From Panorpa germanica (taxonomy: Eukaryota; Arthropoda; Insecta; Mecoptera; Panorpidae): DNA of 64,000 nt. A program made the position numbers and the translations under genes. This document shows positions 48,771 through 60,600 of this stretch, in pieces. Under the pieces are notes generated by a model that made no database searches, was not told where the DNA came from, and worked only from the letters and a program-made list of their open reading frames with translations. Every line of letters starts with the position of its first letter. Positions within the stretch are counted from its first letter, which is position 1. The stretch is taken from assembly GCA_963678705.1 (NCBI GenBank), contig OY783204.1, positions 23,012,759-23,076,758 on the forward strand, read 5' to 3'.

Positions 48771-51319
48771 ATAATACATGATTACGACAAAACTTTTATT
48801 AAAGTTTTACCTTTGTGTGTAACAATATATTTGTACTCATGCAGTTCCGTTCAAAATATACAAAGGATTGGAATGTGTTTTAGCAATTTACATTTATTTG
48901 CGTTATTGATACTTCAATTCTTCTGCCAGTCATATACGACTAGTTCTCATCTCATAAAAGTGAGTCCTTTATCTCTCCATCCCCTTCCCCTTCCACTTAC
49001 ACTTGCTCAACATTTCTTTCACCACCCAACCTTAGAAGTCTTTGAATAAGACTAGTGGGTACGTTATATAATATGTTTGAATTAAAATGGCTTCAGCAAT
49101 TTCAGTTGCTTAGGAACACGCGGGATAGAGCAGACTCTCAGACTCCCTGTGTGCTTGAGTGACTCCTGGAGTCCTGGGGCACGAAATACGCATTGGTTTT
49201 GTCCTCAAATCATTTTCTAACTGTAACTGTAGATAAATGAAAATTGAAACTGGTGAAAATTGTATGTGATGTTTGACAACAACACCTAATAATACAAAAC
49301 GTTCGAATAGAGAAAGGTTGGTTCACAAAATAGAATATTGTGAAGAATTCTTATTTGAATATTTGACTAAGGATCCAGTTATTTTGGATTGATTCCCGTT
49401 AAACACAGTTACGCGTATTTAGGCTTTATCTAACATAACTTACGTAAACAATTTTACCTAAAATACAAAGTTCAATAACCTGTTTTATAACTTTTTGAAA
49501 GATAAGTCTACCTTCTTGCCTATTAACATAATCATAAAACTTATCACGAAGACTGTTTTAATGATTTTAGCATCATAAATATTCGTTTTTTAAAGATTAC
49601 ATGGTAATAATGGTAATCCTTATTTACACCTTTTTTGATTACTAAATTTTACTTAAGTAAGAATTACAGGAATCCATGTTTTATGTTTATTGTGTTATTC
49701 ATTGGATATATCTATTTTGAATTAAAAATTTAAAAGAAGCGGAAAATATCGGTAACGACTACAAATTCATCTGAATTGCTACCAGTTAGCTAATATCTAA
49801 AAAAATGTATCAAACTCAAGAGACGAATGCCAACAAACTTATTCCCAATACAAATACCGAATTAATATATAAAAATAAGTACATACAATTATAATTTAAA
49901 GTAGGAAAAAGTGGATCACTGGATCCACTACTCACAAGCTAGTATTTCAGTGATATAAAATTTACTTAATATCATTAGATTGATAGTATGTACATTCACT
50001 TTCCTGTAAGCTCATTTATGTACTATTTACGTTTCATTTTACGTGACTCTAAGTTTATTCCCGCTAAACACAGTTACATATATTTAAACTTTATTTTATT
50101 CAATTAAGTTTTAATTAAGGTAACATAGAAAGGTTAAACTTTACATTAAAAGAATTGTAGGTTAATTTAACATCAAATCACTTAAACAAAGTTATCCTTT
50201 CTATAAGTATACATTTTCTGACATTAATTAAACTTTCTATACAGGATTATATAATGCTATATAGTATTGTAATAGGTACTTCAAGAACCTAATAGTAATT
50301 AACATTTATTTAGGAGAATTGTAAAATATAATTTTAAAATATATTTGATAAAGAATCAAATCTTATTCGGTATAATATATTATATGAAATAATAACTTAA
50401 TTTGCATCATGTGTTTAGAGAGAATGTACTATTATAATGTTCCAGGTATATGTTTATTTGTTTATGTGATTTCGCTTCTTTTTGGAAATTGCCAATTATG
50501 TAGAGATTTCTGAATCTCCTGGAAACCCGTAATCGTGGATATGCTGGAAAGTAATACATAGAAAGTTGAAATTTTTGGATATGTATTGCGCTATTAGTGT
50601 AAAAATATTAGACATACTTAATAAACTTAAAAAAAAACTAAAACATATGCAGGAAGCGATTACGCATATTATCAAATCTTATATTATTACTTGCAACTAA
50701 GAAATAAAATTAAAGCACTATAAAGATACATATTTCTCGAGTTGTAATGTTTTTGAATAATATTACTGAATTGTGAATCCATCAGCAAACAGTATTCAAT
50801 TCAAAATCAAAATTAATTAAACAATATAACGAACGTTAGAGTCAATTATCTACTCGAATGGTTATAAAATACACACATCAATAACTCAATTGTGTAACGA
50901 AAATTATAATTAAAATTAAATTTAATTAACAAAAATATTAAAAAGAATTTAAACAAAAAAAAAAGGAAAATGAAAAATAAAAATAAAATATAAATACAAA
51001 AATATAAAAACTTTCTTTATAAAATTAGTCATCTATTTTAAAATATCATAGCATTATATTGAAGACAACTTCACAAACGTTAAAATAGTTCATGCGGATA
51101 ACACAGTTCTTCGTGTCGCCACTGAAGCAGAATCAAACAGTCCAAATGGGGTATGGTGGATGGGGTGAAAATAGAGTGGAAACGAGTGTTGAATTATTAG
51201 AGGATGAGACTGGTGAAGAAGGGGGTGGGTGAATTCAAATGAACGTTGCCGGAACATTGAAACAGCTAGAACTGTGCCTTTATTAGTAAATTGCAAACTT
51301 AAACGTGTTATTCCTATTC
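48771..51319. other. No gene seen
   Basis: About 2.5 kb of AT-rich sequence. The frames at 48813-49049 (plus) and 51090-51296 (minus) match nothing I know. The stretch 49080-49200 is slightly GC-richer. Confidence 0.4.
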
Positions 51320-52010
51320 AAATATTTTGGAAGTATAGAAGATTCTTAGAATAATACGAAAAGACTTTGTTAAGAAGAGTGGCGCAAGAAAAAAATGAGA
51401 AATAGGAAAGAATATTATGAGTGGTATGTAATGGCAGTAGAAGAAGCAAAGGGGATTATCGAAGAGGAGGAAGGAGTGATGTGGAGGTTGAATTGAAGGA
51501 GAGTGATGTAGAAGTAGAGCAGAGGAAAGGAAAGAGGAAATTGAGCGGTCGATGTGCAATAAGAGGACCAAAGGATTGTTGGAAATTAAGTATATGGTAC
51601 ATAAAGGAAAAAAAAACAAGCAGTAGAAGAGGAATAGCGAGATTTAGAATGGGCAATGAGGAGAAAGCATATAGGTAGTTAGGAGAAAAGAGGGACAGTC
51701 TGTAGAGTACGAAGAGAGCAAAAGAGACACTAAAATACGAGTATATGAGGAGGAAATGTGAATTTAAGATAGGTATTAAAAAGAAGATTGAGAAGTTGAG
51801 ATGAGACATGGATGGAGACAGAGAACAGGTAAGAGAAATAGAAATAGCAAGAAGAAGAGGAGTAGAGGAAAGAAAGAGGAAATAAAAGGAAAAGAAGGAA
51901 GAGTAACCATTAGTTTTAAGTTTAGAATGAATAAGAATAGACTTAAACTTAGTAATGTGAATTAGTCGAGTGAGAGGAAGAATGTGAAGCATTAAATAAA
52001 TAAAGAAACT
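51320..52010 (+). pseudogene. LINE 3' end (ARFRxGNEE family), decayed
   Basis: RRGIARFRMGNEEKAYR is followed by a stop, then ETLKYEYMRRKCEF in another frame, purine-rich sequence, and the tail AGCATTAAATAAATAAAGAA. The overlapping minus frames of 101 and 178 codons (51314-51619, 51456-51992) are leucine/serine-rich shadows of the Lys/Glu-rich strand. Confidence 0.75.
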
Positions 52011-52474
52011 ACAAAGACTAGTTACGATTGTATTTTAAAAGAAACACTTCAGTTATTAATAAAGACCACGAAAATGAGAAAACACATTAAACAATGCAAA
52101 CTTTCAATCAAAATTTTATGTTGTTTTTAACTTTATATTTTTTAAATTATGTCAAAAATATTATATTTAATCTATTGTTTAATTTCGTGATAATTTCACA
52201 TTATGTTTCATACTTTTATTTCCTGTTCGCCCGTTTTGTATGATTGTTATTTTAACTAACTGAAATGAATTTGAAAATTGTCTTGTAAAAACTTTGTACA
52301 TTTTACCATTTAATAGCTATAACATGTACCATACATGATAGATATTATTTAAAATATTACCACAGACATATTTAAATTACACAGACCAGTTCCACCAGTG
52401 AGACCATTATAGACCCCGCACCCTCTGACTAAACTTTGACTTTATTGGAATATACAAACATTAGAATATTATCA
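52011..52474. other. No gene seen
   Basis: AT-rich spacer between the LINE tail and element C; no frame or repeat of note. Confidence 0.4.
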
Positions 52475-53170
52475 CTTAAGGAGGTATAGGACGTAAATGA
52501 TGAAAACGTCGTGAAATTTGGAGGGTCGATACAAATAGTTAAAATACATGCTGTCTCAAAATTTTAGAGACTTAGGGTTCATAGTTTTCTTTTTCTACAT
52601 GATTAAAAATGGTCATTTTCCATACAAATCATAATTTTTAGCTCAATTTCACCACATAATATAACTTTTAACTATAAAAAAATGGTGACACGGCTTTCAA
52701 AAACTTGGTGTATATAAAAGAATCTTTTCTGTAACTATTGTAAAAAGAAAATTATCAAAAGGATACCTATATACGCAAATGCCAAATTGAGCGGGAAATT
52801 CAAAATCTCAATAAATATTATATAAAATATAACAATTTATTTGTCGAAGAACCAAATCACGCATGCGTTAACACACGTAAATTTACTGCGCTGCCAAATT
52901 TATTGTTCCTTTTTCAAAATATTTAATTTGAATTTAAATTGAATTAATATAAATATGATATTAATTATAGGAATTTTTCATTTATTAAACTATTATATGC
53001 ATAAAAAAATCATTTTAACAAGCAAAAAGCAGTTTAATAAGGAATTGAAAATTCATTTCCAAAGGTACAGTCCCAATATTTGCTCGTCCCTCATGTACTT
53101 CGTATTTTGCATTTCGTATTACCGAAAGATAAACTTTTTCCATTGACGGTACGTCCTGTACCTTCTTAAA
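52475..53170 (+). mobile_element. Dispersed element C, copy 2, with terminal inverted repeats
   Basis: The left end TTAAGGAGGTATAGGACGTA matches, in reverse complement, the right end TACGTCCTGTACCTTCTTAA at 18 of 20 positions. The interior from 52643 is the sequence shared with 40260-40756. This defines a roughly 695-bp non-autonomous DNA element. No transposase is present and the superfamily is unknown. Confidence 0.75.
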
Positions 53171-54406
53171 ATCAACTAGGTTTTTAAATATTTCTCTGCT
53201 TTTAAATATCTGCTAATATTCTTCTGATGTAAGCACTTAAAGGTTTAAAGAATAATATGCTTTACTGTTAGCGAGTTATTACATAATGAGTTTCTTTTAT
53301 TTCACCTACTATCGTAAGGAGACCGCATTTTCTCGGGCTGGCTCTGTTTGGAGGCCTCTGACGTAAACACATAAGTTATTTATTATTTTGTACATCAAAA
53401 TTGAACATCAATCTATTCATTACTACACAACCCTAACGACAAGCGTTTTGATGGTTTGACTTAATTAAGACTTGAATAATGAACGTATATATAATTACGG
53501 TATGGTTTTGATCGTAGCTCGAGCGTGTGCGAACATGTTTGCGTTACAAGTTATTGAGTTCCCTTGATGGAAATTTAAATGACTGGAAACGCAAGATTTA
53601 TTACAAATAGAAACATAGACTTGTGCTACATTCGTGATACACATATACACTCATAAATAGAAAATCTGTTTACATAAACAAATTTGCGTTGAAACGCGAT
53701 TTAATTTTCTGTCTTTCTTAGCCTATTCATTAGAAATCGCAGATAACAAACTCTGCTGGATACGAAAATGTTAAGGATGAAATAACTTGTAAGCGGGTGA
53801 ATAAATATTATAATACTGTGAAATAAACATATTCATTGCACAGGTTATAATATCTAGATTACAGAATTAGTAAATATTACATAAACTAATCGTAAAATTT
53901 TACGAAAATGACAAATTCATATTTATTCATAACGGGAGCGCTAGAAGAAGCTATCAAGAGCTATCTCAAGAATTCCTTTTTTAAATATTATAGCGAAATT
54001 GTATAAATTGGTAGAGCTACGAAACTTTGCAGCGATATATATGGTATAATTACTCAAATACAACTTCAAATTTTGAATAAAAACATAAATCAAATTTTTG
54101 CAAAGAGTGTTGCACTTTCTTGTGCAATTTCTCCAACGTTCCGGCACATTAAAGAAAATTCTGCCTATTATATTTTATCATATTCGATTGTAAAAAGTGT
54201 GGTTTTGTATACAGTCAGTTTGTTGTGCTATATGCGGTATCTAATTTTAACTTACTATTTGATTTTCTAGAGCTCTTGCGTATATTTAACATCCATTTAG
54301 CGGTGTGCCTAAGTACACCACCCACAATGGTCGGTGTTGACCCAATAATTTCACAAAACAAAAAATGTATATTTGTTATATTGTCATACTGCTGTTTCAA
54401 CCACTG
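53171..54406. other. No gene seen
   Basis: AT-rich with a short GC-richer patch at 53310-53365. Four overlapping frames of 60-68 codons at 53941-54407 lie on both strands and have no recognisable content. Confidence 0.4.
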
Positions 54407-55038
54407 AATGGGTTGTCCTCATTTTTTAGTGGTCGATTTTTCAATTGTTGATTGAAATTGATGTTAATAAATGTGTATTGGTGTGTCTATTTTATTAAAT
54501 ATCTAAATGTTGACGGAGATATAGCAATTCAAAATTTGAATTGTAGTTTTAGCGCTAGAAATGGTCGACCATATTTGTATGACGTGAAATGCATTTTAAC
54601 GTCAGTTATTTGTTGAGTAGGTCAGTGCTGTGGTAATGTTTTGTAGCTGTTGGTAGTCAAATAATCAAGTTAAGTCAAAGAATAATAAGTTTTTATATTA
54701 TTTAATCCTGCTAAGGCAGACATAATATTTAAATTTTATTATTCCTTGAAATAGCTGTAAATAATATTTGATATTTTGATATATAAATACATATAGCAGA
54801 GATTTATGAGCTGTAAGGTTGGCAGCGATTGTGATGTCACATGCATTTGGAATGTGTACATCGTTGAATCCCTTTAATAATTAAAGAGACAAAATGACTT
54901 TTTTAATTGTTAATATCTCTTAACATATAAGGAGTTATTAAAAAATAATTGAACATTTAAGGTTCTAGTAACCCACTTTATCAATATACGAGTATGGTAC
55001 ACTTTTATAGAAATTAATACATAGGACACAAGCCCATT
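54407..55038 (+). mobile_element. AATGGGC MITE, copy 3, upstream of the gene cluster
   Basis: The left end AATGGGTTGTCCT has lost three bases. The right end AGGACACAAGCCCATT is intact. Compared with copies 1 and 2, about 75 bp including TCTCTTTTACGCTCTG is deleted near 54823, while the CAGTGCTGTGGTAATG piece is kept. It lies 467 bp before the start codon of the first gene and could contribute promoter sequence. Confidence 0.9.
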
Positions 55039-55504
55039 ATATCTCACATTAAATATAATATAATAAATGCGCAATTTGTAGATTTATTTGTTGTGAAAAG
55101 CGCAAAAAAGTTTACTTTTGCTTAAAATACTACTATTTACCTTTCAAGCCGCTAAACACATACACTATATAAATATTACGTAAAATGTTTTATATAGTTG
55201 CAACAGTTTACTATAATATCAAACCTTCTAAGATTTTTATAAATTAACAACAAAAGAATACTAATTTATCTAAAAATCCGGTAGGTTTTAATTAAAATTT
55301 TTCTTTGTACAATTAATAAAATTTTTGATTGCACATTTTAAATTTGGTTTTCTAAATAAACTTTTTCGTCAACTAAATTATTTAAAAATATATATCTTAT
55401 TTTTTTTTTTTATTAATGTTTCGTAATTTTATAAGTTTTTAGTTTTTTTTAATTTGTTATACTATTTTTGTTTTATTTTTAGTATTTTTTATTATATTTA
55501 CACA

Positions 55505-57509
55505 ATGGCGAATCCAAAAAGTTTTTTAACTAATCAGTTAGAAAAATTAAACATCCGCCACCACGCAAGCAAAAGTAAGTTTTATTTAATTTTAATAAAA
55601 TGTATCTAAACTCACATGTGACATCCAACATTCATAAGATGACATTGTTTTAAGTTTCATGGTCAAAACCAATGCGAAATTCATATAGATATGTGATATA
55701 TTTAAAACTTTACGACGCATGAGGGTATTTTTTCTGACTCTTGGTAAATTCACAATCCTTTAGCATTGTAACTCTAATGTTGATTTTTATTACTAAAATT
55801 CTTACTTTCTTATTATAAACATGTGATTACGTAGTACCGACAAAGCGTGCCGATATATTGTAGCATTAGCAACATGTTACTTCTGTTTGGACGTTCCTAA
55901 AAATTGTTACTTCACTTTTTTCTTATTGTATTTTTAGGATGCGACTGTCCCGCTGCAGGGCTGTCTTTAGCCCTCTCAAAACTCATTTCGGATACAGTAG
56001 ACGAGCCTTTTCCAGGATATGAAAACCTTTTTATAAATCTGAAAGATATGCTATCCGAATTTGCTGAACAGATGCTGGTAAGTTTCTTTCGACAACAACA
56101 TTTTCTGGGTCACTGTATAGTTCTACTTAGTAGCACAAATTGTAGGAAACGAATAGAAACACTCAGTATGCAGAGTTATACAGACTGATTGAAGTATCTG
56201 TAAAAAACTTAGAAGAAGCTATAGACCTGGCTCCAAAACCTTTGCCAGTTAAGACCGCCACTTGTATACATGATCGTCGCCCTGTTTCCAAGAAACCTAA
56301 AGTGCTGGGCGCCTTCCCTGAGAGTACGGTGTACAGCCATCCTCGCTACGCACTGACCGAGGTATCGTAAACAATGAAATACAATTGTGATAAGGAAAAT
56401 AGCAGATTGCATCTTTTTTTTGTTTTTAGATGTGTCAAGAAGGGTTAGATGAATTAGTGCAAGAATTAACAGCGACCTTAAAAACATTTTCAAATTTACC
56501 AGCTGCTCGAATAACAAAGAATCTTGGTTGCGTAGTTCGAGCTATAAAGGCATGTAGACAAGCTCTGCAACGCGCTCCAGGAATATGTCCAGATGAAGTC
56601 CCTACCAAAAAAGATAAAGCTTCCTCAACGCACGGATCAAAATACTCCGAAGCGGACGAACGGCAAATATTACTGGAGAGCGGTCTCTTGACCGCCTCCG
56701 AGATGGAGCTGTTACTCAGTGGTGCTCCACTGACGGAGGCCATGAAGAAGAAAATGGGAATGGCTTTAGCTATGCAGGATAATGCAGACAACGATTTGTT
56801 AATGAATAGTGGATTGCTGACCGAATCTGAATTGGAAATATTGCGGAACGGTGGGGAATGGACAGAAGCCATGAAGGCAAAATTTCAACAATTGAAAGAC
56901 GGCCAAAAACAAGCCGATATGGATAAATTTCTAAATAGTGGTCTTTTGACTGAATCAGAAATGGAAATATTGAGAAGCGGTGGTGAATGGACAGAAGAAA
57001 TGAAAAGAAAGTTTGCAGAAATGAAACTTAAAGAAAAAGATGATGAGGATAGAAAGAGATTGCTCGAAAGTGGGTTATTAACCGAATCGGAAATGGCTAT
57101 TCTGTTAGCTGGTGGGGAATTAACTGAGGCTATGAGAAACAAACTGTTAGCAATTAAAACTCCTGGAATTACTGAATCTATGAGGAGATTAATAGCAAGT
57201 GGGAAGCTCACTGACTCCGAAATGGAGTTACTTTTATCTGGTGGAAGAATGACAGACGCTATGAGAAGTAAACTAGAAGAACAGAGAAAGAAAGATGAAA
57301 TACAAAAGTTACTTGATAGTGGACTTCTAAGTGAATCAGAGAAAGCGCTCCTGTTGGCCGGTGGCGAACTCACAGATGCCATGAAACAAAAACTCGCTCA
57401 AATAAAGGAAGATGAAGGTTTAGCAGCTGGAGGGCAATTAACAGCTGAAGAGAAAGCTAAAGCGGAAGAAGCTCTCAAATTAAAAGAAGCAAAAAGTAAA
57501 GCAGTTTAA
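55505..57509 (+). CDS. Unknown helical protein with six ~40-aa SGLLTESEM repeats (spliced)
   Basis: Function unknown. Exons: 55505-55574, 55938-56077, 56146-56361, 56430-57509. All introns are GT-AG with phases 1, 0, 0, giving 501 codons. Residues 1-142 form an alpha-helical region with a PFPGYENLFINLKDML motif. Residues 143-200 are also helical. About residues 219-480 hold six repeats of roughly 40 residues with core LL.SGLLTESEMEIL..GGELTEAM..KL, spaced by charged Lys/Glu linkers. The end is Lys/Ala/Glu-rich. There is no signal peptide or membrane segment, so a cytosolic or structural role is likely but inferred. The start is the first ATG of a short exon whose length and phase are duplicated at 63242, which supports it. 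The stop is 134 bp before the next unit with no AATAAA between, so the two could be one gene joined by a weak phase-0 donor (GCA|GTTTAA at 57504). The minus frames over exon 4 are shadows. Confidence 0.85.
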
Positions 57510-57643
57510 TAATTCTTTGATAAATCTTTATGTAATATATTATTTATTTTTGTATCCATTGCAGGTGAGGTAAATCGCCGTCAATTTTCTATTTCACGTG
57601 TACATTATGTCATTAAATTACAACTGAGGATATATTTTTATAG

Positions 57644-60600
57644 ATGGGAAAAAAGGGTAAGGAAGAAAAGCCCCCACCCCCTTGTTCAGTCACTTACAGG
57701 TTGTCTGATCCCAAATTTATTACCTTGGGTTACACAGTACTGCCAACGGAACAAATTATGTATCAGGTACAAAAATATTGTCAAAAGCTCTTTACTTATT
57801 GAGCGTAAAATGTAAATATAAATGTTTACTTAGGTAGAAAATGTCTTACCGTTCAAAGTTTACATTTAATATCTTACCACAAGCTAATTCCAAGGTGTAT
57901 TCTCTACCTTAATATGATGGACTATTTGCACACAGCCCTACAAACAATTTTGATCGGAATCCAATTAGATGCGAATCGTATCACTCTGAATGGTGATTGG
58001 AATCCTATTAGACATTAGTGTGAGATTACATGAAGCTTTGGACAGCATGTCTGCATCGGCCGGAACGCTCCGTACCCCCTTTGATTGCCTTCCTAATACT
58101 TTCCAAACGAGGTTTGCCCAGGTGCAAGTCGTGGTACTACCCAGTACTACCACATATGTTCTCCCGAACATTGTTTGACTCTGTCTAACCGCTCTCTGAT
58201 ACGAGATTGCTAAGATACGACAAATTGTTTGTAGGGAAGAAGTGTGCAGTGACAATAATATACTTACTTATACTATATTTAATAATATTTATATACTTCT
58301 TTAGCAAGATATTTACTTTGGTTATTTCCTCAAAGTAAATGACCCAAGGTTTGGTCCAGATAGCACAACCCAAATATATAAATCAGGAATTCCCTTTTTA
58401 GAAGTAGATAAAAAAACAGGAAGTGAACGTATACTATATCCAGATGGTCAAATCGCTATCGAATATCACGACAATAAGAAGACAAACATTGGTACTTATG
58501 ATACTACAGTAGAACCGCTTTAATCCGGCATTTTATGTGACCAAATATTATTACGGATATTTATATCGTCTCCGCAGGTTCAGAGCGTGCGTCAATATAT
58601 ATGTAAAATCGTTCACATTTTTATCTAGAGTGATTTTTCTATGTTTTTAATGTATTTTTCTCTTTGAAACAAAATTTACATTCGATAATTCGGCAAATTG
58701 AATAATCCGGCACAGTTATAGTACCGAGCATGTCAAATTAACGAGCTTCTACTGTATTTGGTTGTATAAACATTGATAATTACATTAATTTGTATAGATA
58801 AATTTTGGAAATACGAACTATTTAAAGCGTTTTCCTTTATTTTAGGTAAATATACAGTTTATGGACCAGGACCTGCAGGATATTCGGTGTTAGGAATTTT
58901 TGATACACTGGGATATGGTGCTGTCTATGGACGGTGTGTCACAACTAGGTATTGGGTTATATATACATAACATAAGTTACCTGATACGTAAATAATTTTA
59001 CCTAATTTACAATGTGTTCTAATTTATTTTTCTGCTTTTTCAAAAATATATTTAATCTTTTGCGTACATACTCATAAAACTTCTTAAGCATATAATATCC
59101 TAAGTGTTATAATATCTTAAAAAGGATTTTATAAGTATAAACGGCTCTAAAAGTTTGGTGCGAAAAGGGCCAATGTAAAAACTCCAAATTTAGAACCAAG
59201 ATGAAAGTTTCAAGGAATCACATTGAAAATTTTTACCTAAAATAACTTTAACTTCAATGGGCTTGTGTCCTATGTCTTAATTTCTATAAAAGTGGGTTAC
59301 TAGAACCTCAAATGTCCAATTATTTTTTAATAACTCATTATATTTCAAGAGATATTAACAATTAAAAAAGTCATTTTGTCTCTTTAATTATTAAAGGGAT
59401 TCAACGTTGTACAACATTCCAATTGCATGTGACATCACAACCGCTATGTTGCTATCTGTTTTATACAACAGAGCGTAAAAGAGATATATTCTTGACAGAA
59501 CTTTGACTAGATTACAGGTCACCAACCTTACAGCTCATAAATCTCTGCTATACGTATTTATATATCAAAATATCAAATATTATTTGCAGCAATTTAGAGG
59601 AACAATATAATTTTAATATTGTGTCTGCCGTAACTGGGTTAAATAAAATAAAAACTTATTATTCTTTGACTTGATTTGATTATTTCGACTACCAACAGCT
59701 AAAAAACATTACCACAGCACTGACCTACTCAACAAATAACTGACGTATACAATGCGTTTCACGTCATACAAATGGTCGACCATCTCTAGCGCTGAAACTA
59801 CAATTCCAATATTTAATTGCTATATCAACGTCAACATTTAGATATTTAATAAAATAGACACGCCAATACACATTTATTAATATCAATTTCAATCAACAAT
59901 TTAAAAATCGACCACTAAAAAATGAGTACACAAGCCCATTGGCCTAAAGTCTGTTTCAGCTTTGGCTCAAGCCTAGATATGTTTGTGATTATTTCATGTT
60001 TTGAAAAATTTAATATATTCAAAAGAAAAAATGGCATTGGTTCTTTTAACAGCAAGTTACAGAAATATTATCAGGTTTCGGACAAGTTCATCTGCAACAA
60101 CAAAAAATATTTGCATATATATCATCTTCTCATTTTCACGTAGAACTTCTTTGAACATTTCTTTAGGTTAAGCTATTCGCAACGAGGTGGAATTTTGTAC
60201 GAAACAAAAGCTAAATGCCCCGTAAAATGGAGTTGGTTAACCACTCAGAGACCTCCAAAATTGTATGTTTACCGTGACACAAACTTGCCAATAATATTTA
60301 AAGTACCAAAAAAGGGTAAAGGTAATGCTGCAAGTAAAAAATCAACAGCAAAAACGAAATCAAGTAAATCGGAGAAGGATTCTAAAGGCAAGAAAGGCGC
60401 AAAAGATGCAAAACCTGAAATTGTACGTAAAGTGTTTGATCCTGCAATAGAAATTTTTGAACAGGCAGCTCTTGATATAATGGACAAACATACCATATTG
60501 GAACCCGTGCCACAACCTATTTACAAAGCCACTGATGTCTTAAGGCCCATGAAACCAATCGTCATCAATTTGAATGATAATATAAAACTTACTATCATAA

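Noticed and set aside
51456..51992. 178-codon minus-strand frame, the longest minus frame in the window
   Set aside because: It is Leu/Ser/Phe-rich because it mirrors the purine-rich Lys/Glu-coding strand of a LINE 3' end.
56885..57382. 165- and 145-codon minus-strand frames over exon 4
   Set aside because: They are antisense to the SGLLTESEM repeats; their own repeated pattern (SISDSVNNPL) simply reflects the sense repeats.
57965..58255. 96-codon minus frame in an intron as a nested gene
   Set aside because: No homology recognised, no splice or poly(A) context, and the block looks like an unclassified repeat.
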